DNA from: a virus
DNA: 42,207 nucleotides
IMG/VR virus record: IMGVR_UViG_3300030430_003170
Span: 1-42,207 of that record
Strand: one strand, 5' to 3'
Made by a program: the position numbers and the translations under genes. Positions 14,667-21,876 of the stretch are shown piece by piece. The first letter of the stretch is position 1. The number at the start of each line of letters is the position of its first letter. A model generated the notes under the pieces. That model made no database searches and was not told the DNA's origin. It saw only the letters and a list, made by a program, of their open reading frames with translations.

Positions 14667-16841
14667 ATGCCTTTATCAAAAGTACGTATAGTCCCAGGTT
14701 TTGACAAACAAGCTACTCCAGCAGAAGCTGAAGGTAGATGGGTTGATGGTGACAATGTTAGATTCAGATATGGTGAACCAGAAAAAATTGGTGGTTGGAG
14801 TGCACTTACAGAAAATACTATAGTTGGTGCAGCTAGAGCTCAACACGTTTGGTCCAATACAGATGGTAAAAAATTTGCTGCGATTGGCACTGATAAAGTT
14901 TTAATTATTTATTATGCTGGTGCTTTCTATGATGTAACACCTTTAGAAACTGACAACTTCTCTACAGGAGCAAGTATAACAACGACCAACGGATCAGCTA
15001 CTGTTACTATAACTACTTCAGCATCACACAATTTAGAAGTTGGAGAGTTAACTACTTTTGCTAATGCAGCTTCTTTTACATCTGCTAATACAGACTACAC
15101 TGCTGCAGATTTTGATGATCAAGTTTTTGAAGTTCAATCTGTTCCTACTATAACAACTTTCACAATTACAATGCCATCAGCAGAATCTAAATCTGGTGTA
15201 ACAACTGATGGATCATTAGATGTTAGACCTTACGAACCAGTTGGACCACTCAATCAAACTTTTGGTTATGGTTGGGGGACTTACTTATGGGGTGGTAGGA
15301 CGGTTGCTCAAGTAACAACAACTATGAACAATGGTGGAGCTTTACTAGTTGGTGGCTCTTCTGTAACTCTTACTAGTGCCACTAACTTTCCAACCTCTGG
15401 AACTATTAGAATTGGTTCTGAGGACATTACTTACTCAGGTAAAAACAGCAATGAGTTAACTGGTTTAGGTCGTGGAGCTAACGGCACAACACCAGCAGAG
15501 CATTCCGATGGATCAACCGTTACTAATATTTCTGATTACGTTGGCTGGGGTGATGCTTCAACATCCAGTAATGTAACCATAGATCCTGCCAATTGGTCAT
15601 TAGATAATTATGGTAATTTACTTATAGCTACAGTTCACAACGGTCGAACTTTTACTTGGGATGCGTCAGCAACAAATGCTTTAACTACTAGAGCTACTAT
15701 AGGAACAGGCATGCCTACTAGGTCTGTAATGACAATGGTCTCTGATAGGGATAGACACTTATTTCATTTAGGAACTGAAACAACCATAGGAACTCCATCC
15801 ACACAAGATAAAATGTTCATAAGATTTTCTGATCAAGAAAGTTTAACCGATTATGCACCTACATCAACTAACACTGCAGGGACTTTTAGATTAGATGATG
15901 GAACACAAATTATTGGTGCCATCAAAGGTAAAGATTATATTATAGTTTTAACTGACACTGCATCATATATAGTTCAGTTTGTTGGACCACCTTTTACTTT
16001 TTCTATTCTTAAAGTAGGTTCGAATAATGGTATGATTGGACAACATGCGGGAATCTTTGCAAACGGTGCTGTTTATTGGATGGGTAAAACAGGCGGTTTT
16101 TATGTCTATGACGGAACTGTAAAATCATTACCTTGTTTAGTAGAAGATTTCGTATTTACAACAAACGGTAACAACCCTGGAATAAATTATACTTCTGGTC
16201 AATTAGTATATGCAGGTATAAATGAATTATATTCTGAAATAAATTGGTTTTATGCTACTGCAAATTCACAAGTTGTAAACAGATGTGTAACCTATAACTT
16301 TGCTGAAAATGTTTGGACAACTAGCACATTGGATAGAACTACATGGGTTGGATCTACCGTGTATGAACAACCTTATGCAACAGATTATGAATCTTCAATA
16401 ACGCCAACTTTTCCAACTGTAAATGGTGTTTCAGCTGGTGCTTCAATTTATTATCAACATGAAATAGGTGTGAATCAAGTAAATACTGATCAGTCATCAA
16501 CTGCAATACCAGCGTTTATAAAATCTGGTGAATTTGATTTAAATGGTAATTCAGGAGTACCTGGTGATGGTGAATTCTTGATGAGTATTAGTAGATTTTT
16601 ACCAGACTTTAAACGTATTAGTGGTAACGCAAAAGTTACTATTTTCTTGAACTCTTTTGCTCAAGGATCTGTAGCTGCATCAAGTCCATTAGGACCATTT
16701 ACTATAAGTTCTAGCACCACTAAAGTAAACACAAGAGCAAGAGCAAGATTTGCTGCTGTGCAAATCGAAAACGAAAGTTTAGACGAGAGTTGGCGATATG
16801 GCACTTTCAGATTTGATGTAAGAGTGGATGGTAGAAGATAA
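14667..16841 (+). CDS. P22 gp10-like tail hub / DNA stabilisation protein
   Basis: A 724-residue protein. The start (FDKQATPAEAEGRWVDGDN, then VRFRYGEPEKIGGW) is the signature of gp10-like packaged-DNA stabilisation proteins, which close the portal-adaptor channel and connect the tail. The middle is beta-rich, with blocks such as LLIATVHNGRTFTWD, DRHLFHLG, IIGAIKGKDYIIVLTD and GAVYWMGKTGGFYVYDG consistent with a propeller-like fold. An insert at about residues 95-300 carries Thr/Ser-rich strands and a GYGWGTYLWGG motif resembling the WG motifs of the protein at 8974. The C-terminus contains FRFDVRVDGRR. Confidence 0.8.
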   Translation: MPLSKVRIVPGFDKQATPAEAEGRWVDGDNVRFRYGEPEKIGGWSALTENTIVGAARAQHVWSNTDGKKFAAIGTDKVLIIYYAGAFYDVTPLETDNFSTGASITTTNGSATVTITTSASHNLEVGELTTFANAASFTSANTDYTAADFDDQVFEVQSVPTITTFTITMPSAESKSGVTTDGSLDVRPYEPVGPLNQTFGYGWGTYLWGGRTVAQVTTTMNNGGALLVGGSSVTLTSATNFPTSGTIRIGSEDITYSGKNSNELTGLGRGANGTTPAEHSDGSTVTNISDYVGWGDASTSSNVTIDPANWSLDNYGNLLIATVHNGRTFTWDASATNALTTRATIGTGMPTRSVMTMVSDRDRHLFHLGTETTIGTPSTQDKMFIRFSDQESLTDYAPTSTNTAGTFRLDDGTQIIGAIKGKDYIIVLTDTASYIVQFVGPPFTFSILKVGSNNGMIGQHAGIFANGAVYWMGKTGGFYVYDGTVKSLPCLVEDFVFTTNGNNPGINYTSGQLVYAGINELYSEINWFYATANSQVVNRCVTYNFAENVWTTSTLDRTTWVGSTVYEQPYATDYESSITPTFPTVNGVSAGASIYYQHEIGVNQVNTDQSSTAIPAFIKSGEFDLNGNSGVPGDGEFLMSISRFLPDFKRISGNAKVTIFLNSFAQGSVAASSPLGPFTISSSTTKVNTRARARFAAVQIENESLDESWRYGTFRFDVRVDGRR

Positions 16842-17005
16842 TGGCTAGAATAGTTATACAATTACCAGAACCAGCTAGTGAATACTCTACAGATAATCAA
16901 AGACAAATTTTACAGGCTTTAAGAACTTTGCAACAGCAATTGAATTTTTCTTTTACAACTGATATTAAAAACGAACAAAATAGTTTTAACTATTTTTTAA
17001 TGTAA
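16841..17005 (+). CDS. Small coiled-coil protein, 54 residues
   Basis: The ATG overlaps the gp10-like stop (ATAATG) and the frame stops at 17005, overlapping the next start. The sequence has a short strand (ARIVIQLPEP) then a helix with QRQILQALRTLQQQL, followed by a Phe/Asn-rich end. Such short helix-rich proteins after tail genes can be minor tail components. Coding is supported by the seamless overlaps on both sides. Confidence 0.55.
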   Translation: MARIVIQLPEPASEYSTDNQRQILQALRTLQQQLNFSFTTDIKNEQNSFNYFLM

Positions 17006-17349
17006 TGACTATACAATATAAAAATCAAGGTTTTACTTTAACGACCACAAGCACTGTTAGTGTTTTGACAGCTAACACTAGCTCAACAGTGCTAGTTAAA
17101 CAAATACAAGCATCTAACGGTTCTGGATCATCCGCTATTTCGTTGGTAACGCAAGTGACTGATACCTCAGCTAGTGCAACCTTTAGAATAGGTAATCAAT
17201 CAATAGCAGCTTCTTCAACCACAGATATAATAAATCAAACCTTAGTATTAGAAGCTGGTGATGTAATTAAAATGACAACTGGCACTGCGAACGAAATACA
17301 AGGTATTATATCATACGCACAATTAGATAGATCACAGGAAAATGGCTAA
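17005..17349 (+). CDS. Small beta-rich virion-type protein
   Basis: A 114-residue protein made of alternating strands rich in Thr, Ser and Val (FTLTTTSTVSVLTANTSS, then TVLVKQIQASNGSG and ATFRIGNQSIAASST). It resembles the protein at 184-507 in size and character, so both could be small decoration or fibre-tip proteins. A strong hairpin is embedded in codons 16-30. It overlaps both neighbours. Confidence 0.65.
   Translation: MTIQYKNQGFTLTTTSTVSVLTANTSSTVLVKQIQASNGSGSSAISLVTQVTDTSASATFRIGNQSIAASSTTDIINQTLVLEAGDVIKMTTGTANEIQGIISYAQLDRSQENG
17050..17093 (+). other. Extended RNA/DNA hairpin inside a coding sequence
   Basis: AGCACTGTT (17050-17058) pairs with AACAGTGCT (17085-17093), and directly inside AGTGTT (17059-17064) pairs with AACACT (17074-17079). 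Together they give 15 base pairs with a 9-base loop and a 5-base bulge on the 3' side. An alternative helix, ACTAGC (17077-17082) with GCTAGT (17091-17096), excludes the main fold. Confidence 0.5.
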
Positions 17350-17479
17350 AAGAAATAGATTCGGCGTTAACACATACGTAAAGCGAACTCGTCCTAAAAT
17401 AGGTAGACACAAAAAGCGTATGAATAAAGCGGAGAAAAGAACACACAAACCAACAATCGGCCAGGGTAAACCATTGTAA
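17342..17479 (+). CDS. Small arginine/lysine-rich protein
   Basis: A 45-residue, very basic protein (AKRNRFGVNTYVKRTRPKIG followed by RHKKRMNKAEKRTHK) that starts 8 bases before the end of the previous gene. The same kind of sequence is, as far as I recall, common in marine phages next to tail genes. Charge suggests nucleic-acid or virion binding. The gene sits at the end of the tail group, before the promoter of the glycosyltransferase group. Confidence 0.6.
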   Translation: MAKRNRFGVNTYVKRTRPKIGRHKKRMNKAEKRTHKPTIGQGKPL

Positions 17480-17498
17480 AAAGATAATAATTATTGTA

Positions 17499-17504
17499 TA
17501 TAAT
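17499..17504 (+). promoter_or_regulatory. TATAAT box 4 bases before the glycosyltransferase group
   Basis: A perfect TATAAT ends 4 bases before ATG 17509. A weak -35-like TTGTAA (17474-17479) lies 19 bases upstream of the box, longer than ideal. No Shine-Dalgarno sequence separates box and start codon, which again suggests a leaderless transcript. Confidence 0.45.
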
Positions 17505-17508
17505 TTAC

Positions 17509-17685
17509 ATGACCGTTTATCACAAAGTTAAGTGCACCACTAAAACAATCTATAGAAGTAAGAAGTCAGGTAAAAAATACGATACAAAAGAAGAATTTTT
17601 AAAAGAAAATCCAATTGAAGATATTGCATCAGATGTAGTTGTTCAGGTGCCTGATTTACCTATATTTAGTAAAACTAAAAAATGA
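17509..17685 (+). CDS. Small protein preceding the glycosyltransferases
   Basis: A 58-residue protein. I chose ATG 17509 because it directly follows the TATAAT box; a TTG at 17494 is inside the promoter. It contains VKCTTKTIYRSKKSGKKYDT and a Pro-rich, acidic end. The pattern SGKKYDTKEEFLKEN is like short zinc-free domains in phage proteins, but no family is certain. Its stop overlaps the glycosyltransferase start by 4 bases. Confidence 0.55.
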   Translation: MTVYHKVKCTTKTIYRSKKSGKKYDTKEEFLKENPIEDIASDVVVQVPDLPIFSKTKK

Positions 17686-18614
17686 AACCTCTTGGTGGCA
17701 CAGAGTTACAACATGCATTTTTAGAAAAATATGTATCTAAAGATGTGTTAGATAAATTTCAGATATGCACATCCATACCTGGTAAAGTTCCTATTGATCC
17801 AAAAAAAATTAATATACTATGGCAAAAAAATTCTTGGAATCAACCAAATATAGAACCTTGGTTTACTAAAAAAAGTAATCATGATCTGTATGATTATTAT
17901 GTATTTAACAGTCATTGGAACTATGAAAAATTTAGAATGTGTTTTGATATACCAACACACAAATGCACTGTAATAAAAAATGGTATACCTAAAATAAAAT
18001 TAAGAGATGTAAATAAAAAATCTGACAAAACTAGATTAATATTTACTCCTACACCATGGCGTGGATTAAATGTTTTACTTGCAGCTATGCAACTAATAAA
18101 AAGTAAAAATATTGTTTGTGATGTATATTCAAGCACGTCTATATATGGAGATAAATTTAAAGAAGCAAACGATAAACAATTTCAAGGTCTATATGAACAG
18201 TGTCGGCAATTACCAAATGTAAACTACATAGGTTATAAACCTCATGATTATATTTTGGAACATTTACATGAATATGATGCTTTTGTTTATCCTAACGTTT
18301 GGGAAGAAACATTTTGTATATCTGCTTTAGAAGCTTTAGCAACAGGTTTATACACTGTTACAACAGATTACGGAGCATTATTTGAAACTTGTGCTGAGTT
18401 TCCTGTGTATGTTCCTTTTGATACAGACTATGATAGATTAGCTGAACAGTTTGCTTTTGCTATAGACTTGATACCACAACACTTACAACAACAAGGTTGT
18501 AGAGATCATCTTAAATTTCAACAAAAATATTTTAATTACTTTTACAGTTGGGACAGGGTAGCACCTAATTGGATTAATTTTTTAAACGGAGCTCTTAATG
18601 CAAGATCCAAGTAA
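17682..18614 (+). CDS. Glycosyltransferase, GT4-like (GT-B fold)
   Basis: A 310-residue protein with the C-terminal half of GT-B retaining glycosyltransferases: LIFTPTPWRGLNVLLAAM (119-136, donor-domain start), VNYIGYKPHDYILEHLHEYDAFVYP (180-204) and the E-x7-E motif WEETFCISALE (Glu209 and Glu217) that holds the nucleotide-sugar, then ALATGLYTVTTDYGAL. The N-terminal acceptor domain is short (GGTELQHAFLEKY, residues 5-17). It would transfer a sugar to an unknown acceptor, such as a virion protein, host surface glycan or a phage-made molecule. It overlaps the next glycosyltransferase by 17 bases. Confidence 0.85.
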   Translation: MKPLGGTELQHAFLEKYVSKDVLDKFQICTSIPGKVPIDPKKINILWQKNSWNQPNIEPWFTKKSNHDLYDYYVFNSHWNYEKFRMCFDIPTHKCTVIKNGIPKIKLRDVNKKSDKTRLIFTPTPWRGLNVLLAAMQLIKSKNIVCDVYSSTSIYGDKFKEANDKQFQGLYEQCRQLPNVNYIGYKPHDYILEHLHEYDAFVYPNVWEETFCISALEALATGLYTVTTDYGALFETCAEFPVYVPFDTDYDRLAEQFAFAIDLIPQHLQQQGCRDHLKFQQKYFNYFYSWDRVAPNWINFLNGALNARSK

Positions 18615-19419
18615 ACCTATATGGGTAAACAAAAAGAAGATTAATACAGTAGAATTAAAAGCTAAAAAAACATCTTTGTTTTTAGCCACACCTGTACATA
18701 GCAGTGTATCAATACATTATACGCAAGCATGTTTAGAATTTCAAAAAACATGTATGCGTAATGGTATATTAATTATGTTTCAATTAATGAAATCATCATT
18801 GGTAACACAAGGTAGAAATCTATGCGTATCTGGTTTCATGGAAAGTGATGCAACACATTTATTATTTGTTGACTCTGATATAGATTTTTCTCCTGAATCT
18901 ATTTTTAAAATGTTATCGGCTGATAAGGATGTAATCTCAATACCTTACCCTCTAAAAACAATGGCTTGGGATAAAGCTTGGGAACAAATTAAAAATGGAA
19001 GAATAAAGAGTTCAGAAGATTTACAATACAAAGCATTATACACCTATCCTATGAAAGTGCCTGATGATAATAATATTAAAATAGATAATGGTATTATAGA
19101 AGTTACACACTCACCAACTGGCTGTATGTTAATTAAAAGAAGTGTTATTGAAAAAATGATACAAGCTTATCCAGAAAAAGAGATAGTGCAAAACACGGTA
19201 ATCAATGGACAATTAATGAAAAGACCATTCCTATACAATTTTTTTGATACTTGGTTTGATCCAGAGACTAAGACTTATACTGGTGAGGATTTTGCATTCT
19301 GCAAAAGATGGAAGGATTTAGGTGGTAAATGTCATGCTTTAATTACAGAAAAAATAACACATGTTGGAGAACATCAATATAGAGCCTCCTTTGGCGATGA
19401 GTTGATTAAAACTAAGTAA
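18598..19419 (+). CDS. Glycosyltransferase, GT-A fold with DxD motif
   Basis: A 273-residue protein. KTSLFLATPVHSSVS opens the Rossmann-like half, THLLFVDSDIDFSPES (86-101) holds the DxD metal motif (Asp92, Asp94), CMLIKRSVIEKM is the central strand-helix, and TGEDFAFCKRWKDLGGKCHA then HVGEH form the acceptor side with metal-binding candidates. This arrangement is like GT2-type or phage-type GT-A enzymes. It is coupled to the GT-B enzyme, and the two probably act in one modification pathway. Confidence 0.8.
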   Translation: MQDPSKPIWVNKKKINTVELKAKKTSLFLATPVHSSVSIHYTQACLEFQKTCMRNGILIMFQLMKSSLVTQGRNLCVSGFMESDATHLLFVDSDIDFSPESIFKMLSADKDVISIPYPLKTMAWDKAWEQIKNGRIKSSEDLQYKALYTYPMKVPDDNNIKIDNGIIEVTHSPTGCMLIKRSVIEKMIQAYPEKEIVQNTVINGQLMKRPFLYNFFDTWFDPETKTYTGEDFAFCKRWKDLGGKCHALITEKITHVGEHQYRASFGDELIKTK

Positions 19420-19432
19420 AATGATAATATTC

Positions 19433-19438
19433 TATAAT
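19433..19438 (+). promoter_or_regulatory. TATAAT box upstream of the internal virion gene group
   Basis: A perfect TATAAT ends 28 bases before ATG 19467, and an AAAGGA ribosome binding site lies between them. Unlike the other TATAAT boxes here, this would give a normal leader. A clear -35 hexamer is not visible. Confidence 0.35.
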
Positions 19439-19466
19439 TAGCTAATAAAGGATCATTTATATAAAT

Positions 19467-20576
19467 ATGTTACAATTTTTACCATACGCATTAGCAGCTT
19501 ACGGAGGATATAGAGGTTATAGATCAGGAAGAGATGCTGGTGCTTCTGGTTTACAAAGTATTTTGCGAGGTGCGACTGGAGCTTTCTTAGGATATCAAGG
19601 TGGTCAAATGGTGCCTGGTGTTCAAGCAGCAGGTTTCACACCATTCACACAAATACCTGCAGTAGCAGCATTAGGTCAAAGATTTCCAACTTTAGCTGGC
19701 ACAACTATGGGTGGTGGAGATCCAAATATGATTACAGGCGGCACAATGGGTCGTATGCCAGTTATGGCTGGTACGGGAGATATTGCAAATCCAATGTCAT
19801 TTAGAAACATGTTAAATGTTGCAGGACCAAATCTTGTTGATAATAGAAATATGAATAATGTTAACAATCAAGGTGGCATGATGGATTTATTTAATAAATT
19901 GTTAAGAAGAAAAAGATTCGTAGATGGTGTAAATACAGGAGAAATGGAATTCAGTCCTGGTAAAGTTGCAGCTGCAATCGGTATTGGATCATATCTAGGT
20001 GGTGTCTTTGATAAAGAACCTCAAGACATTTATACTCCAACATATAATTTAGCAGTAGCAGAATTACAAAAACAACGAGGTGGTTTTAAATACATTGATG
20101 CTGAGACTGGTGTAGAAAAAGTTTATGATCAACCATATATACCAGAAGCGGATCCTAGAAACAGAGGCGACTTGCAAATAGGACCTTACGCAGTTAGCAG
20201 ACAAAGATTAAAAGAAGGTGGTCTTGCAGAGATTAAAAAATTCAATACAGGTGGAGTAAATTATTTACCAAGTAAAAGAACACATGACGAAGATGATGCA
20301 AACAATTATGTAAGAGCATCTGGATACGTTGAGGATGGTTCAGGTACAGGTAACAAAGACGAAGATACAATGTTAGCTCAATTAGCAGACGGAGAGTTTG
20401 TAACAAGAGCAGATGGAGTATTAGGTGCGGGAATCATAGCTGGTGCTAGTCCTAATAGCATTAAAGATATGAGAGAAAAAGGTGCTGAATACTTCTACAA
20501 TCAACAAAGACGATATAAAAGAGTCTTTGATTTATTACAAAAAGGTAGAAATGCACAAGCACAAGCTCAATCGTAA
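19467..20576 (+). CDS. Virion-associated protein, first of the internal virion group
   Basis: A 369-residue protein. The N-terminal 60 residues are Gly/Ala-rich (LAAYGGYRGYRSGRDAGASG) with weakly hydrophobic helices, then a low-complexity Asn/Gly/Met region (about 80-135). The C-terminal region has DTMLAQLADGEFVTRADGVLGAG, a motif seen in phage internal virion or tail-associated proteins of marine podoviruses. It precedes a GNAT-like protein and three ejection-type proteins, so a role in DNA delivery is likely. Confidence 0.6.
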   Translation: MLQFLPYALAAYGGYRGYRSGRDAGASGLQSILRGATGAFLGYQGGQMVPGVQAAGFTPFTQIPAVAALGQRFPTLAGTTMGGGDPNMITGGTMGRMPVMAGTGDIANPMSFRNMLNVAGPNLVDNRNMNNVNNQGGMMDLFNKLLRRKRFVDGVNTGEMEFSPGKVAAAIGIGSYLGGVFDKEPQDIYTPTYNLAVAELQKQRGGFKYIDAETGVEKVYDQPYIPEADPRNRGDLQIGPYAVSRQRLKEGGLAEIKKFNTGGVNYLPSKRTHDEDDANNYVRASGYVEDGSGTGNKDEDTMLAQLADGEFVTRADGVLGAGIIAGASPNSIKDMREKGAEYFYNQQRRYKRVFDLLQKGRNAQAQAQS

Positions 20577-21012
20577 AAAACCAGATATATCTGTATTATC
20601 TGTTGAACCAAAATTCGTAGAAAAATTCTGGCCACTTTGCGATTTTATGGTTGCTGAAGCTTTAAAATATTCTGGTGAATTTGCAGAACCTAGAGATCTA
20701 AAAGAATTATTATTAAAAGATGAAGCTCAATTATTTATTGTGTTTGGAAGTGATGAAGAAGAAATCAATCAAGTGTTTGGTTTGTTTATAACTAGAATAG
20801 CTGCTTTACCAAATTATAATCAATTAGAGGCTATAATTTGCACAGGTAGAAAAAGAGATTTATGGGAAGATAAGATAGTAAAAACAGTAACTAGTTTTGC
20901 TCAAGTAAACAAATGTAAAAGATTATGTTTTTGGGTTAGACCTGGTTGGTCAAGAGTTTCAAAAAAATGGGGATGGAAAGCTAAACATATTCAAATGGTG
21001 AAGGACGTATAA
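20551..21012 (+). CDS. GNAT-like acetyltransferase fold protein, possible internal virion component
   Basis: A 153-residue protein. I chose ATG 20551, which has AAGGT upstream; an earlier start at 20482 adds only a shifted reading of the preceding gene. The fold pattern is GNAT-like: AQLFIVFGSDEEEINQVFGLF (strand pair), a central IICTGRKRD, and the C-terminal CFWVRPGWSRVSKKWGWKAK typical of phage GNAT proteins that lie next to internal virion genes. Enzymatic activity is not certain. The stop overlaps the next start by one base. Confidence 0.65.
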   Translation: MHKHKLNRKKPDISVLSVEPKFVEKFWPLCDFMVAEALKYSGEFAEPRDLKELLLKDEAQLFIVFGSDEEEINQVFGLFITRIAALPNYNQLEAIICTGRKRDLWEDKIVKTVTSFAQVNKCKRLCFWVRPGWSRVSKKWGWKAKHIQMVKDV

Positions 21013-21875
21013 TGGGAAGTTTGGTAAGTAGTATTTTTGGTGGAGGAGGCGGAGGCGGCGGCCAGCCAGCTTCAGGATCTCAATTTACACAAAGTATAAT
21101 TAGAGAAGCACCAGGTATCGAAGAACGTAAAATAGAATTAATGGACTTAGCAAGAGGTATTGCTGGTCAACCTGTAACAATACCTGCTCAACAAGTTGCT
21201 CCCTTTGGTGCTTTAGAACAACAAGGATTAACTGCAGCTGGTACAACTGGGGTTGGTGCACCAACAGTAACTTCTGGATTAGGACAGTTACTTGCTGCTC
21301 AAACACCAAACATAAGTCAATTTTTAAATCCATATCAATCATATGTAATTGATGAAATTAATAGACAAGCTCAACAAGCTCAGAATCAATTATCTGCTAG
21401 AGCAGTAGGTGTAGGTGCTTTTGGTGGTGGAAGAGAAGGAGTTCAAGCTGCAGAAATAGAAAGAGCTAGATTAGGTCAAGTAGGTTTAGCACAGCAAAGA
21501 GGATTTGGTACCGCATTAGATGCAGCACAAAGACAACAACAACTTTTAGGAAACATTGGATCTCAAATGGCCCAAATAGGTGGTCAACAACAACAAATGG
21601 CTCAAGGAGATATTCAACAATTAATTGCAGCTGGTGGTTTACAAAGACAGTTAGCTCAACAAACTTTAGATGCTGCTAGAACATCACAATTGCAACAAGC
21701 TTATGAACCGTTCCAGAGAGCAGACTTCTTATCAAATATTTATGCTGCAGGTCCTAAATCTCAAGCATCAGTGGTTGCTGCAACAGCACCACAAACAAGT
21801 CCATTAGCTCAATCTTTAGGAGCAGGTATTGCTGCGTTTCAAGCTTTCCAAGGCTTAGGCCAACAGAGGAGGTAA
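21012..21875 (+). CDS. Internal virion / DNA ejection protein (gp14-like)
   Basis: A 287-residue Gln/Ala/Gly-rich protein. An opening Gly run (residues 10-17) is followed by LNPYQSYVIDEINRQAQQAQ (105-124) and AVGVGAFGGGREGVQAAEIE (131-150), a pattern shared by many podovirus internal virion proteins. The rest is predicted helical with a strong coiled-coil section rich in Gln (160-230). Such proteins are released into the host envelope to form the DNA channel. A good start context and overlapping neighbour support the coordinates. Confidence 0.65.
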   Translation: MGSLVSSIFGGGGGGGGQPASGSQFTQSIIREAPGIEERKIELMDLARGIAGQPVTIPAQQVAPFGALEQQGLTAAGTTGVGAPTVTSGLGQLLAAQTPNISQFLNPYQSYVIDEINRQAQQAQNQLSARAVGVGAFGGGREGVQAAEIERARLGQVGLAQQRGFGTALDAAQRQQQLLGNIGSQMAQIGGQQQQMAQGDIQQLIAAGGLQRQLAQQTLDAARTSQLQQAYEPFQRADFLSNIYAAGPKSQASVVAATAPQTSPLAQSLGAGIAAFQAFQGLGQQRR

Positions 21876-21876
21876 C

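Noticed and set aside
20482-20550. N-terminal extension of the GNAT-like gene
   Set aside because: These codons are a shifted reading of the preceding gene; ATG 20551 has a ribosome binding site and a plausible protein start.
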